A DNA stretch of 64,000 nt. Origin: JAFGPL01 sp963781805 (lineage in GTDB: Bacteria; Bacteroidota; Bacteroidia; Bacteroidales; UBA10428). The stretch spans positions 1,736,001-1,800,000 of the forward strand of contig CAWAHF010000004.1 in assembly GCA_963781805.1 (NCBI GenBank), read 5' to 3'. Positions 15,716-24,173 of the stretch are shown here, in pieces. Each line of letters opens with the position of its first letter. The stretch's first letter is position 1. The position numbers were made by a program, and so were the translations under genes. The notes beneath the pieces were generated by a model, which had not been told where the DNA came from, searched no databases, and was given only the letters and a program-made list of their open reading frames with translations.

Positions 15716-16785
15716 ACACAAACTTTTAGATTTGTTGGAATTAAAGGTTCACCGAGGAAATTGCCCTCGGCATCCTTATATTTATCATCAGGACTATAGG
15801 CTACACCCATTTTATCGAGCAGAGGTTCTGATTGCACCTGGTGCATTTGCAATCCAAGTTCCCACGGATCATACCCCAATACAAGTCCTGCCATTTCTTC
15901 GTATGTAAGAACCGGAATACCATTTCCATTTTCATCGTAGGTTTTGCCTTCCATTTCGCTGATAGTGTACTGCCATTTATCCAGAAACATGGTACATCCT
16001 GGACAATTACAGACAATCATGTCAGGTTTATAGGGTTTCATCGACTCGAATTTCTTTTTGGAATTTGAAACTGAGTATCCGCGATTAGCCTTAACCAGGT
16101 ACTGTCTGAACCCAAATCCGCAGCAATGTCTTCTTTCGGGATAGTCAACAATCTGTCCACCCCAGGATTCAACCATTCCCTGCAGAACATAAGGAAATTC
16201 AGCGCCACCAACTCCATGAACAGGAAACATTTTTGAATAATGACAACCAATATGTTCTACCACTCTTAAAGGTTCACCGGTATTACGATTGATAAGTCTG
16301 TATTTTGCTCTTGCCTCAATCTCATTCCTGAATTTAAAAATAATATCGCTCGCGTGAGCTATATTCTTAGGAATCTCAAATTCTCTGCCAGTTGCATTTT
16401 TGAGATGTTGTCTTACCTTTTTCAAAACCTCAGGGAAATGTTTCCACGTCTCAAGAATTTCAGTATAAATTCCAAATGAAGTGACACATGAAATGATCAT
16501 ATTTTCATAACCCTTTTCAGTCATCAGTGCAAAATGACGGGCCACCACAGTCATTATTGTCTCAAAAGGGACAACATCCGAATGGTATCCGATACCTGTA
16601 CAAGTAGTATGATTTGCATCGTCACAAATATCTTTTCCCAGTTCATCTTTAAGAATCCGCAAAAAAGCAGTCTCAGAACCCGGAAAAAAGTTTTGCCTGA
16701 TACAGCTACGCTGAAAATAATATTTGTCATCAGCAATATCTTTCTGATAATCATTCCATATCCTTTTTTTTCCTTCCAGTTTCAT
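15712..16785 (-). CDS. HdrB-like CCG-domain subunit
   Basis: A 357-aa cysteine-rich protein of the heterodisulfide reductase subunit B family. The first CCG-type half reads EHIGCHYSKMFP followed by a HCCGFGFRQYL motif; further cysteines lie in VCNCPGCTMFLDKW. In methanogen HdrB such motifs hold two non-cubane iron-sulfur clusters that cleave the CoM-CoB disulfide. Bacteria lack those thiols, so the substrate here is unknown. The N-terminal half carries few family motifs. It starts 8 bp after hdrC and overlaps hdrA by 4 bp. Confidence 0.82.
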   Translation of the reverse strand: MKLEGKKRIWNDYQKDIADDKYYFQRSCIRQNFFPGSETAFLRILKDELGKDICDDANHTTCTGIGYHSDVVPFETIMTVVARHFALMTEKGYENMIISCVTSFGIYTEILETWKHFPEVLKKVRQHLKNATGREFEIPKNIAHASDIIFKFRNEIEARAKYRLINRNTGEPLRVVEHIGCHYSKMFPVHGVGGAEFPYVLQGMVESWGGQIVDYPERRHCCGFGFRQYLVKANRGYSVSNSKKKFESMKPYKPDMIVCNCPGCTMFLDKWQYTISEMEGKTYDENGNGIPVLTYEEMAGLVLGYDPWELGLQMHQVQSEPLLDKMGVAYSPDDKYKDAEGNFLGEPLIPTNLKVCV

Positions 16786-16793
16786 ACCTTAAA

Positions 16794-17504
16794 TTATTCT
16801 TTTGAGTGATTGTTGCTGTTATAATTTGAAATATGGTTCATATATTCATTTTCATCTGTATCATCAAAAACCAGATTCATCTCTATAGCTTTTTTATTAG
16901 AAAATTCCTCAATTGCATTAAATAAATCTGAACCCCCGGTTACATCAAATATCTGCTTTAATTCATCTAAATCTTTATCATCAATTTTCCGTAAAGCACC
17001 AGGACCCAAACCTTTATAGTTAGCGCCAAATTTTGACATGATTTTATCCCTGTGTTTATAAACCCATTCCCAAACAGGGCCTTGTTCAGGATGTTTTTCA
17101 GGTATCACAGTATCGGGATATACACAATATCCAATCCTAAGAATGTTTTCTCCGACAATTCGTTTAATCGCCAATTGCTGCCTTCCCTTTTCAGATTCAG
17201 TAAAAAACCCTTCCTGTTGAGATAATTGTCGAAGTGCCATTATGATTAATCCCGGAGTATTGCCACGCGGACAACGGGTTTTGCATGACATACACTGGCC
17301 GCAATACCAAATGGTTTCATCCTTTAAAAGTTCTTCAATTTTTTCATCTTCACGTGTTTGAACAGTGTTTACAATCATGCGTGGATCATAATTGTAGAAA
17401 GATGCTGCCGGACATATGGCAGTGCATACACCACAGTTCATGCATGACTTAAGACCTTCGATAAATCTTATATCTTTGCTGAGTGCATCGAAATATTTGC
17501 CCAT
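16794..17504 (-). CDS. HdrC-like 4Fe-4S subunit (first gene of the operon)
   Basis: A 236-aa protein with two [4Fe-4S] motifs, CMNCGVCTAICP (about residues 22-33) and CGQCMSCKTRCPRG (about 68-81), matching HdrC. The C-terminal 130 residues lack known motifs. It is the promoter-proximal gene of the minus-strand operon HdrC, HdrB, HdrA, small HdrC and HdrE-HdrD. The 198-bp gap to the divergent arfB gene would hold both promoters. The operon resembles the Hdr/Qmo class of quinone-linked iron-sulfur complexes. Confidence 0.85.
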   Translation of the reverse strand: MGKYFDALSKDIRFIEGLKSCMNCGVCTAICPAASFYNYDPRMIVNTVQTREDEKIEELLKDETIWYCGQCMSCKTRCPRGNTPGLIIMALRQLSQQEGFFTESEKGRQQLAIKRIVGENILRIGYCVYPDTVIPEKHPEQGPVWEWVYKHRDKIMSKFGANYKGLGPGALRKIDDKDLDELKQIFDVTGGSDLFNAIEEFSNKKAIEMNLVFDDTDENEYMNHISNYNSNNHSKE

Positions 17505-17702
17505 CGAATCCTGAGGTTTTGATTAGGTTATTTTTTATATTTTAAAATTGAAATAAATTTAGAAAAATGATTAGCATCGCAACCAGTCTGCAAATACTGT
17601 TTTAATTGTGTAAATTGCGGGACTATATTGAGAAAATTTCAGTATAATTTGACTATGGAAACCAGTAATTTTTTACCGGTTTTTAACCTGAGTGATTAAA
17701 CC

Positions 17703-18140
17703 ATGTCGAGCAACATTAGCAAACCAATCATAAACAGACCTTTTGAAAAGGAATATAATATTCACACATCTCGCAGCAGTGGTCCGGGAGGTCAGCATGT
17801 GAACAAAACCGAAACAAAGGTGGAATTAAGATTTCATATTGAAAACTCTGCACTGCTAACTGATGAAGAAAAAAAAATCCTGACGGAGAAGCTTAAAAGA
17901 CGCATGAATGCGGACGGATATCTTCTTGTTTATGCACAGGAGCGCCGAAGCCAGTTGATGAACAAACGACTGGCAGAGAAAAGATTTTACCAGTATCTTG
18001 TGCAAGCTTTAAAACCCAGAAAAAAACGCGTACCTACCAAACCATCCAAACAGGCGATTGAAAAACGAATTACTTCTAAAAAAATTAAAGCTGATAAAAA
18101 AATTCAGAGAGCGAAGATTGAAGTGCAGAAGGAAGAATGA
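17703..18140 (+). CDS. arfB: Alternative ribosome-rescue factor ArfB (YaeJ), codon-independent peptidyl-tRNA hydrolase
   Basis: A 145-aa class-I release-factor homologue lacking the codon-recognition domain. The catalytic GGQ is at residues 29-31 in SRSSGPGGQHVNKTETKV. The C-terminal tail from about residue 108 is lysine/arginine-rich (KPRKKRVPTKPSK...KKIKADKK), the part that in ArfB enters the empty mRNA channel of stalled ribosomes. Length and layout match E. coli ArfB (140 aa). It is divergent from the Hdr operon. Confidence 0.92.
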   Translation: MSSNISKPIINRPFEKEYNIHTSRSSGPGGQHVNKTETKVELRFHIENSALLTDEEKKILTEKLKRRMNADGYLLVYAQERRSQLMNKRLAEKRFYQYLVQALKPRKKRVPTKPSKQAIEKRITSKKIKADKKIQRAKIEVQKEE

Positions 18141-18149
18141 GCCCGCTCC

Positions 18150-18554
18150 CTAAATCCCCCAAGGGGGACTTTCTATGCGTTTATTGATAACTTCCGATAT
18201 CTTATTCAGCACCAATTCCAAATTTTCATATATTTCTTCATTCTTAAATCGTAAAATCTCCAATCCAAATTCTCTCAATTCTGCTTCACGGGCGTAATCA
18301 TATATTTTGTTTTCAGGAATTTCGTGAATTTTTCCGTCAAGTTCAATTACAATTCTGGCGACATGACAATAGAAATCTGCAATAAAAATATTAATTGGAT
18401 GTTGCCTCCTAAACCTTAATCCAAGAATTTGTTTTTTATTCAGTCTTTTCCAAAGAAGCTCTTCAGCTTTGGTCATATTTTTTCTAAGAGCTTTAGCTTT
18501 TCCAATTGTTTCAGAGGTTGCTCCATAATACATTTCCTTATCTAGTTCTTTCAT
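18150..18554 (-). CDS. DUF559 domain protein (Vsr-like endonuclease fold), copy 1
   Basis: A 134-aa protein of the DUF559 family, related to very-short-patch-repair-type PD-(D/E)XK nucleases. The conserved core is seen: NMTKAEELLWKRL, LRFRRQHPI, FIADFYC and VIELDGKIH, with the aspartate of ADFYC and the Glu/Asp of ELDG as likely metal ligands. A diverged paralogue lies at 21298-21711. It is flanked by GC-rich palindromes (18155-18168 and 18672-18687), the first of which covers its stop region and leaves SPPWGI at the C-terminus. Its cellular role is not known. Confidence 0.8.
   Translation of the reverse strand: MKELDKEMYYGATSETIGKAKALRKNMTKAEELLWKRLNKKQILGLRFRRQHPINIFIADFYCHVARIVIELDGKIHEIPENKIYDYAREAELREFGLEILRFKNEEIYENLELVLNKISEVINKRIESPPWGI
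18155..18168. repeat. GC-rich palindrome at the 3' end of the DUF559 gene
   Basis: TCCCCCAAGGGGGA is a perfect palindrome inside the last codons of the DUF559 gene. With the arm at 18672-18698 it forms an outward-facing inverted repeat pair enclosing the gene. Confidence 0.55.
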
Positions 18555-18671
18555 GCTGTTTCTATTCTATAGTCCAATATCAATTAAAAAGATGACTCAG
18601 TAAACATTTTCTAAATTTATTGTCTCTGTCACTAACGTGGTTAACTCCCGCCCCCCCTCCGACTCCAGGTT

Positions 18672-18698
18672 CTCCCCCTTGGGGGAGTTCAAGGGGGA
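18672..18698. repeat. GC-rich palindrome between DUF559 and the last permease gene
   Basis: CTCCCCCTTGGGGGAG (18672-18687) is a 7-bp stem around TT, followed by a further AAGGGGGA. It lies just after the stop of the permease at 18703-21030 and could serve as a terminator, though no T-run follows. It mirrors the palindrome at 18155-18168. Confidence 0.5.
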
Positions 18699-18702
18699 AA
18701 TT

Positions 18703-21030
18703 CTACTCATACCTCAAACTCTCCACCGGGTTTCTGCCTGCGGCGCTTAAAGTTTGCCAACTCACAGTAAGTATTAACAATAACAGGGCTACACCTCCGC
18801 CAGATAAGAAAAATAATATTCCCGGTTCAATTCGGTATGGAAAAACAGAAAGATAACCTTTAGTCGCGATAAACACAATTGGCGTAGCAATGCATATTGA
18901 AACGGCAACCTGAATAATAAGGCTCTTTAATAATTTTACTGTAACTGTCAATACTGTTGCACCGCATACTTTTCTGACGCCGATTTCTTTGCGATGTCGC
19001 TGAGCAATAAATAAGGATAGTCCAAAAAGCCCAATCAGGGAAGCAACAATGGTTAATATAAAAAACACATTCATTAATCTGTTTGCAGTTATATAAGATT
19101 TTGCTTCTTTCGTCCCATACATAATTTCCGGATGATATTTTAATTCAATCGGATAATCGGAATTGAATTTCTTCAACGTACTGGTAATATATTCACTACC
19201 TACCTTCCGGTTTATAGGATTTAATCTAATCACAAGGTAATCATTCTTGTTACGGCTATATCTTATTAATATCGGTATCTGATCAAATATGGGTGGAAGT
19301 GCCATATATCTGCCGACAACTCCAACGATGGTATATTGTTTCCCATAAAGTTTCACACTCTTATTCAAGGGTTCGTCGTACCCCAGTTCATCTGCTGCCT
19401 CTTTATTAATGACTATGTTATTATCTTCTTTATCAGAAATGAATTGGTCTGAAAAGAACCTGCCCTCAAGCATTTTAATTCTGAAAACATCCAGATAGTC
19501 AGGTTCAAGATAATATACAGCGGCCATTGTTTTATTATTCTCTTCTTTCCAGTTATTGGTAACACTATAACCCAATGCGGGTATTACCGAACCCCAGGAT
19601 ACTTTTTCGATCGACGGATTTTTCAGTAATTCATCTTTCACTTTGTTAAGATCCCCCCATGGATAGCCTGAAATGCAAATTACATCATCACTATCATATC
19701 CCTTTGTATTAATATCATTTAAGTGTCTGTTTTGTTTACCCATAACCATCATAAACTGAATAAAGATAATAGCAAGAATAAATTGAAAAGAAGTTAAGAA
19801 ATATCTTGAAAAACTCTTTCCCTTAAGTTGATTTCCGAGAGGTTTCATCAGATCAACCGGTTTTAACGCTGAATATCTGATAGCCGGATATAAACCCGAT
19901 AGTATTATGGTGGAAACAAACAAGATAATTGCAATCATGATGAAATCCGGATTGGGTTTAATATTTATATCCGTATCCATCAACACATTAAATTTTGGAA
20001 GAACTACTTTAATTATAATAATGGCCAGATTAAAACTAATAAGTGTTGATAAGGTGGTATCGGCTAAAAACTGCATAAAAATATTTCCTCTTTTTCCTCC
20101 GTTTACCTTTCTAATGCCGGTTTCACGAGATCGGGTCGAGAACAAAATATTTGTCAGATTAATGTAATTGAAACATGAAGTGATAAGTACAAAAAGTCCG
20201 CCAATCAGAAATCCTACAAGCTTTCCTTTATTGTTTTCCCAGGTACCGCGCAGATGGATTTCTTTAATCGGCATTAAAAATATCGAAATATCCTCCATAT
20301 CCATTGGCATTTTGTACTTAGAAAGGATTTTGGTATTTATTTCCTTATAATTTGCATTGGACCTGGTTAAGACATAGACATTATAATTTGTCCCATCGTA
20401 CTTTTTATAATCCCATTTAGGTACCTTATCAGCAAATGAGAAAGGAATGATAAATTCAGCGTGTGTATGTGTATTTGATGGAAAATCTCTGAAAACGCCG
20501 GTTACAAGAAAATTCAGTTTTTCTCCATAGGTGTTCATCATGATAAATTTTCCGACAGGATTTTCTTTACCAAAATATCGTTGAGCGGCTTTTTCAGAAA
20601 GTGTAACTGTTAACTGATCATTTGATGGTCCACCTGATACAAACGGAATGGTAAATATGTTAAACAGTGATGAATCTGCAACCAAAATATCATCCTCATT
20701 AAAAATATTTTCCCCTACCCTCACCGTTGCGCCTATTCCACGCGATATTGAATATGTTTCAATCTCAGGAAATATATTTTCCAAATCCCGCCCGACAGGT
20801 CCAAAGGTAGTAGGAATCTGTTGAATAGCACCAAAATTACCGGTTGTATATATTCTATATATCCTATCTGCCTTTATATGGCAATCTTCATAAGTAAGTT
20901 CATGTCGTGCATAAAGTATTGCTAAAACCGCAGAAGAAAGACCAAGGGTCAGACCCAAAATATTTATCAATGAAACCATTCTGTGTTTCAGGAGGTTTCT
21001 CCAGGCTGTGAGAATATAATTTGTTATCAT
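18703..21030 (-). CDS. FtsX/MacB-type ABC transporter permease (fourth in array)
   Basis: A 775-aa inner-membrane permease. Layout: transmembrane helix at about residues 20-42, a MacB-type periplasmic domain (about 45-240), three TM segments (about 280-430), a second TM/periplasmic domain (about 430-660), and a final group of three TM helices. The FtsX signature appears twice (ETGIRKVNGG and EIGVRKVCGA). It ends in the tail NPVESLRYE shared by the array. Proteins of this shape work with a LolD/MacB-like ATPase in mechanotransmission-type export of lipoproteins, peptides or antibiotics. It is separated from the other permeases by a DUF559 gene and a repeat element. Confidence 0.9.
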   Translation of the reverse strand: MITNYILTAWRNLLKHRMVSLINILGLTLGLSSAVLAILYARHELTYEDCHIKADRIYRIYTTGNFGAIQQIPTTFGPVGRDLENIFPEIETYSISRGIGATVRVGENIFNEDDILVADSSLFNIFTIPFVSGGPSNDQLTVTLSEKAAQRYFGKENPVGKFIMMNTYGEKLNFLVTGVFRDFPSNTHTHAEFIIPFSFADKVPKWDYKKYDGTNYNVYVLTRSNANYKEINTKILSKYKMPMDMEDISIFLMPIKEIHLRGTWENNKGKLVGFLIGGLFVLITSCFNYINLTNILFSTRSRETGIRKVNGGKRGNIFMQFLADTTLSTLISFNLAIIIIKVVLPKFNVLMDTDINIKPNPDFIMIAIILFVSTIILSGLYPAIRYSALKPVDLMKPLGNQLKGKSFSRYFLTSFQFILAIIFIQFMMVMGKQNRHLNDINTKGYDSDDVICISGYPWGDLNKVKDELLKNPSIEKVSWGSVIPALGYSVTNNWKEENNKTMAAVYYLEPDYLDVFRIKMLEGRFFSDQFISDKEDNNIVINKEAADELGYDEPLNKSVKLYGKQYTIVGVVGRYMALPPIFDQIPILIRYSRNKNDYLVIRLNPINRKVGSEYITSTLKKFNSDYPIELKYHPEIMYGTKEAKSYITANRLMNVFFILTIVASLIGLFGLSLFIAQRHRKEIGVRKVCGATVLTVTVKLLKSLIIQVAVSICIATPIVFIATKGYLSVFPYRIEPGILFFLSGGGVALLLLILTVSWQTLSAAGRNPVESLRYE

Positions 21031-21136
21031 AAAATTTAGATTGATGTCGTTTTTATTTAAAACAATATTTAATTGATCCGGATTTTATCTATCTTATTAG
21101 TTATGTTAATTTTATGACTGATTCAATTTTCCTTGA

Positions 21137-21229
21137 TTTTTCAGCTTCTTTACCCCAACCCTAAAGGGTGTGCGCTGAAAAATCAACCAGTTCCCTTTAG
21201 GGATTAAGGGTAAAAACTGGTTGATTTTT
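21137..21229. repeat. Palindromic element, copy 2 (related to 6796-6943)
   Basis: TTTTTCAGC (21137-21145) pairs with GCTGAAAAA (21174-21182), and the 15-bp arm 21178-21192 pairs perfectly with 21215-21229 around CCCTTTAGGGATTAAGGGTAAA-type loop sequence. The interior closely matches copy 1, but each stem differs by one compensated base pair. The outer 14-bp repeats of copy 1 are not recognisable here. It lies in the 267-bp gap between a permease gene and the second DUF559 gene. Confidence 0.75.
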
Positions 21230-21297
21230 CAATTGTCTACAGAGTAACTATATGAATTTCATTTCTTTCTATTTATACTACCACAATTCCAGTATCC

Positions 21298-21711
21298 CTA
21301 TATCTCTAAATTTGGAGTATGGCTTTCCAACTCGTTTTTTCTTTCAACACAAATTCTGACAATTTCTTCGACCACACTATTTAAATTTCTAATTATCTGT
21401 TTATTTGTATACCGAATGACTTTTATTCCATACTGATTCATCTCATCGCTTCTTAAAATATCATATTCTCTTTGATCTTCATCATTATGGATCTCCCCAT
21501 CAATTTCAATTACCAGCTTAAGTTTATGACAATAGAAATCTGCAATAAAAATATCAATAGGATGTTGTGGTTTGAAACGAAATCCTTGTACCCTATTCTT
21601 CTGAATACTTTGCCAAAGCATTTTCTCAGGTTCTGTCATATTTTCTCTCATGCGTTTGGCTTTTTCAAACAAATGTGCTTTGGCTCCATAAAACATTGAT
21701 TTTTCTGTCAT
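21298..21711 (-). CDS. DUF559 domain protein (Vsr-like endonuclease fold), copy 2
   Basis: A 137-aa paralogue of the protein at 18150-18554. It keeps NMTEPEKMLW, FRFKPQHPI, IFIADFYCH and LVIEIDGEIH, including the probable metal-binding Asp and Glu/Asp. The two copies are clearly diverged outside these motifs, so this is not a recent duplication. It interrupts the permease array between the third and fourth permease genes, 49 bp after the third. It has no evident functional link to export and may be a passenger. Confidence 0.8.
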   Translation of the reverse strand: MTEKSMFYGAKAHLFEKAKRMRENMTEPEKMLWQSIQKNRVQGFRFKPQHPIDIFIADFYCHKLKLVIEIDGEIHNDEDQREYDILRSDEMNQYGIKVIRYTNKQIIRNLNSVVEEIVRICVERKNELESHTPNLEI

Positions 21712-21760
21712 ATTTCAATATTAATCGTTTTCAAAACTCCTTGGGCGGTTTGGAATTTTT

Positions 21761-24121
21761 TTATTCATACTTCAGCGATTTTACCGGATTACTAAATGCC
21801 ACATAGAATGCCTGAAAACTTATGGTAATGAAGGCAATACCGATGGTTATGAGCCATGCATACATAAATTCCATTACTTGTAACTTGTATTTGTACGCTC
21901 CTGGTAAATAACGATATAATATCACCGCAGCAACAGAACCAAGAACAATGGATATCAGGATTAACGGAACGTACTCCCGTGCAAACAACATGTATATCTG
22001 CAATGGTTTTGAACCAAAAACTTTTCGGATTCCCATTTCCTTTGATCTTCTTTTTGCAGTGAATGAGATTAGACCGAATAATCCGATTATCGAAATGATA
22101 ATGGCGAGTGCACTGAAAAATTGAAAGGTCTTATTCACACCATCCCATATCTTGTAGGCATTACCTTTATAAAGCCTGTCCTCCAGGAACCAGAATTCAA
22201 ATGCATCGTTTGGAAAATATGCTTCAAACACATCAGTTATTTTTCTTCTGATTTGCTGCAGGTCGCCGGATTTGACCCGAATACTGTAAATATTTTCATC
22301 GTAGACTTTTCCGGAGTGCAAAACAAAAACATAAGGTTCTATTTTATCGTGCATATTATTATAATTGAAGTCTTTAACTACTCCAACTACCTGGTAACGG
22401 TTATCATACAATTTTTTACCAATGGGATCTTTCCAACCAAAAACTTTCAAGGCAGTTTCATTGATGATACATTCATTAATCTGACTACCTGTATCAGCTA
22501 TAAAATTTCTTCCCTGAATCAGCTTTATCTGAAACGTATTTAAAAAGTGATCATCTACCCGGTTATACCTTGCATTTATCTGCTCTTCCCCCGAACCTTC
22601 CCAATTTATGCTTCTTCCTTCACTTCCCCGAGATGGAACTGTTAGGGAAATGGTAACGTCTTCAATTTCAGGATATCGGAGCAACCGGTTTCGTAAATCT
22701 TTGATATTCCCGTTTTCATTTTCTGACTTAAACTGGGCATAGACAATATTGTGAATATTAAATCCTCTGTCCCGGGTCATCATATAATTGATTTGATTTA
22801 AAATGATCAGTGTGTCAATGATCAGGTAAACGGAGATAAATAACTGAAAAGAAACGAGGATTTTTTTAAGTCCTACTTTTCCTTTTTGATTTTTGAACAT
22901 ATCTGCTTTAAGCACATTTATTGTCTTAAAAGAAGAAAGAAAAAGTGCAGGGTATATACCGGAAAGCAATCCAACAATAACTGCAATACCTATTAGCATC
23001 AGTATAAATCCGGAATGTTCATGATAAGTGAATTGCAGTTCGCGGTTAATAATTTTACTAAATTCAGGAAGAAATAATTTGGCTACTATAAAAGCCACAT
23101 TTATGGCCAATAAAACGATAATTACCGATTCACCAAGAAACTGCCATACCAGAGCCTGCTTGTTACTTCCATTTACTTTTTTAACACCAATTTCTTTGGC
23201 GCGGGTGGAAGAATTTGCTGTGGTAATGTTGACAAAGTTTACAGATGCCAGAATCAGGATGAATACAGCAATAAGGCCATATAAAAAGATAGCCACCATA
23301 TAATCATTCTGATCACCGGGACGCAGGAAAACATCTTTAAGCGGCAACAGATATAAAGTGTGTTGCTTTTTAAGAACTTCGTAAGAATCCAGCAATCTGG
23401 CAATTTTATTATCAAGTGTTTTTTTATCTGCTCCTTTTTTCATCAGAACATAATTCCTGAATGAAGTCCCTGTCCAGTTATTCAGTGCATTTTCCCACTT
23501 GTTGGTTTTTTCAAAGAGTTGAATGGGAATGATATAAGAAGGTCTTACCGATGTATTATAGGGAAGTTCTTTAAAAATCCCGGTAACTTTCAGGTTATAT
23601 TTTTTGTCCAGCGAAACATTTTTACCCATAGGATCTTCATTCGGGAAAAGTTTGCCTGCAAATTTATCTGATAATACAATTGAGTATGGGTCGAGCAATG
23701 AGGTTGATTTATTTCCTTCTGTAAAATCATAGGTGAACACGTCAAAAATTGATTGTTCAGCGTAATAACCGTCGCTTTCGAAGAAGGTTTGCACAAACGA
23801 AGAGGATAAAAATTCTCCCCAGGCTTCCCTTAATAAAACCGTATTCTCCACTTCAGGATAATTTTCCCTGATGTATTTTGCCAGGGCAGCCTGCGATTGT
23901 GTCCAGAATTCTGTACCGGTAGACAGGTCGACTTTTTGCTGTACCCGATAAATGCGATCGTAATTTGTATTGATCTTATCCCAGGAGTACTCATATTTAA
24001 GATATAAACCAATCAGGATGAATACGGTAAATCCAATCGCCAACCCGATAATACTTATAAGCGATTGAACCTTATTCTTCAAAAGATTTCGAATTGCAAT
24101 AAGAAAAAAGTTTTTTAGCAT
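21761..24121 (-). CDS. FtsX/MacB-type ABC transporter permease (third in array)
   Basis: A 786-aa permease with the same plan as its neighbours: N-terminal TM, periplasmic MacB-type domain, then two FtsX blocks (EIGVKKVNGS and EMGIRKVFGS) each with TM helices. It ends NPVKSLKYE. It begins 52 bp after the stop of the second permease, so it belongs to the same transcription unit as the ATPase. Sequence divergence among the four copies is large, which suggests heteromeric pairs or different substrates rather than simple gene dosage. Confidence 0.9.
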   Translation of the reverse strand: MLKNFFLIAIRNLLKNKVQSLISIIGLAIGFTVFILIGLYLKYEYSWDKINTNYDRIYRVQQKVDLSTGTEFWTQSQAALAKYIRENYPEVENTVLLREAWGEFLSSSFVQTFFESDGYYAEQSIFDVFTYDFTEGNKSTSLLDPYSIVLSDKFAGKLFPNEDPMGKNVSLDKKYNLKVTGIFKELPYNTSVRPSYIIPIQLFEKTNKWENALNNWTGTSFRNYVLMKKGADKKTLDNKIARLLDSYEVLKKQHTLYLLPLKDVFLRPGDQNDYMVAIFLYGLIAVFILILASVNFVNITTANSSTRAKEIGVKKVNGSNKQALVWQFLGESVIIVLLAINVAFIVAKLFLPEFSKIINRELQFTYHEHSGFILMLIGIAVIVGLLSGIYPALFLSSFKTINVLKADMFKNQKGKVGLKKILVSFQLFISVYLIIDTLIILNQINYMMTRDRGFNIHNIVYAQFKSENENGNIKDLRNRLLRYPEIEDVTISLTVPSRGSEGRSINWEGSGEEQINARYNRVDDHFLNTFQIKLIQGRNFIADTGSQINECIINETALKVFGWKDPIGKKLYDNRYQVVGVVKDFNYNNMHDKIEPYVFVLHSGKVYDENIYSIRVKSGDLQQIRRKITDVFEAYFPNDAFEFWFLEDRLYKGNAYKIWDGVNKTFQFFSALAIIISIIGLFGLISFTAKRRSKEMGIRKVFGSKPLQIYMLFAREYVPLILISIVLGSVAAVILYRYLPGAYKYKLQVMEFMYAWLITIGIAFITISFQAFYVAFSNPVKSLKYE

Positions 24122-24147
24122 TTATATTATTTTTTTATTAAGGATTC

Positions 24148-24165
24148 CATCCCTTTGAAGGGATG
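24148..24165. other. Hairpin between permease genes
   Basis: CATCCCTT and AAGGGATG form an 8-bp perfect stem around TG in the gap between the third and second permease genes. No T-run follows in the direction of transcription, so it may stabilise or process the mRNA rather than terminate it. Confidence 0.4.
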
Positions 24166-24173
24166 TAACCCTT

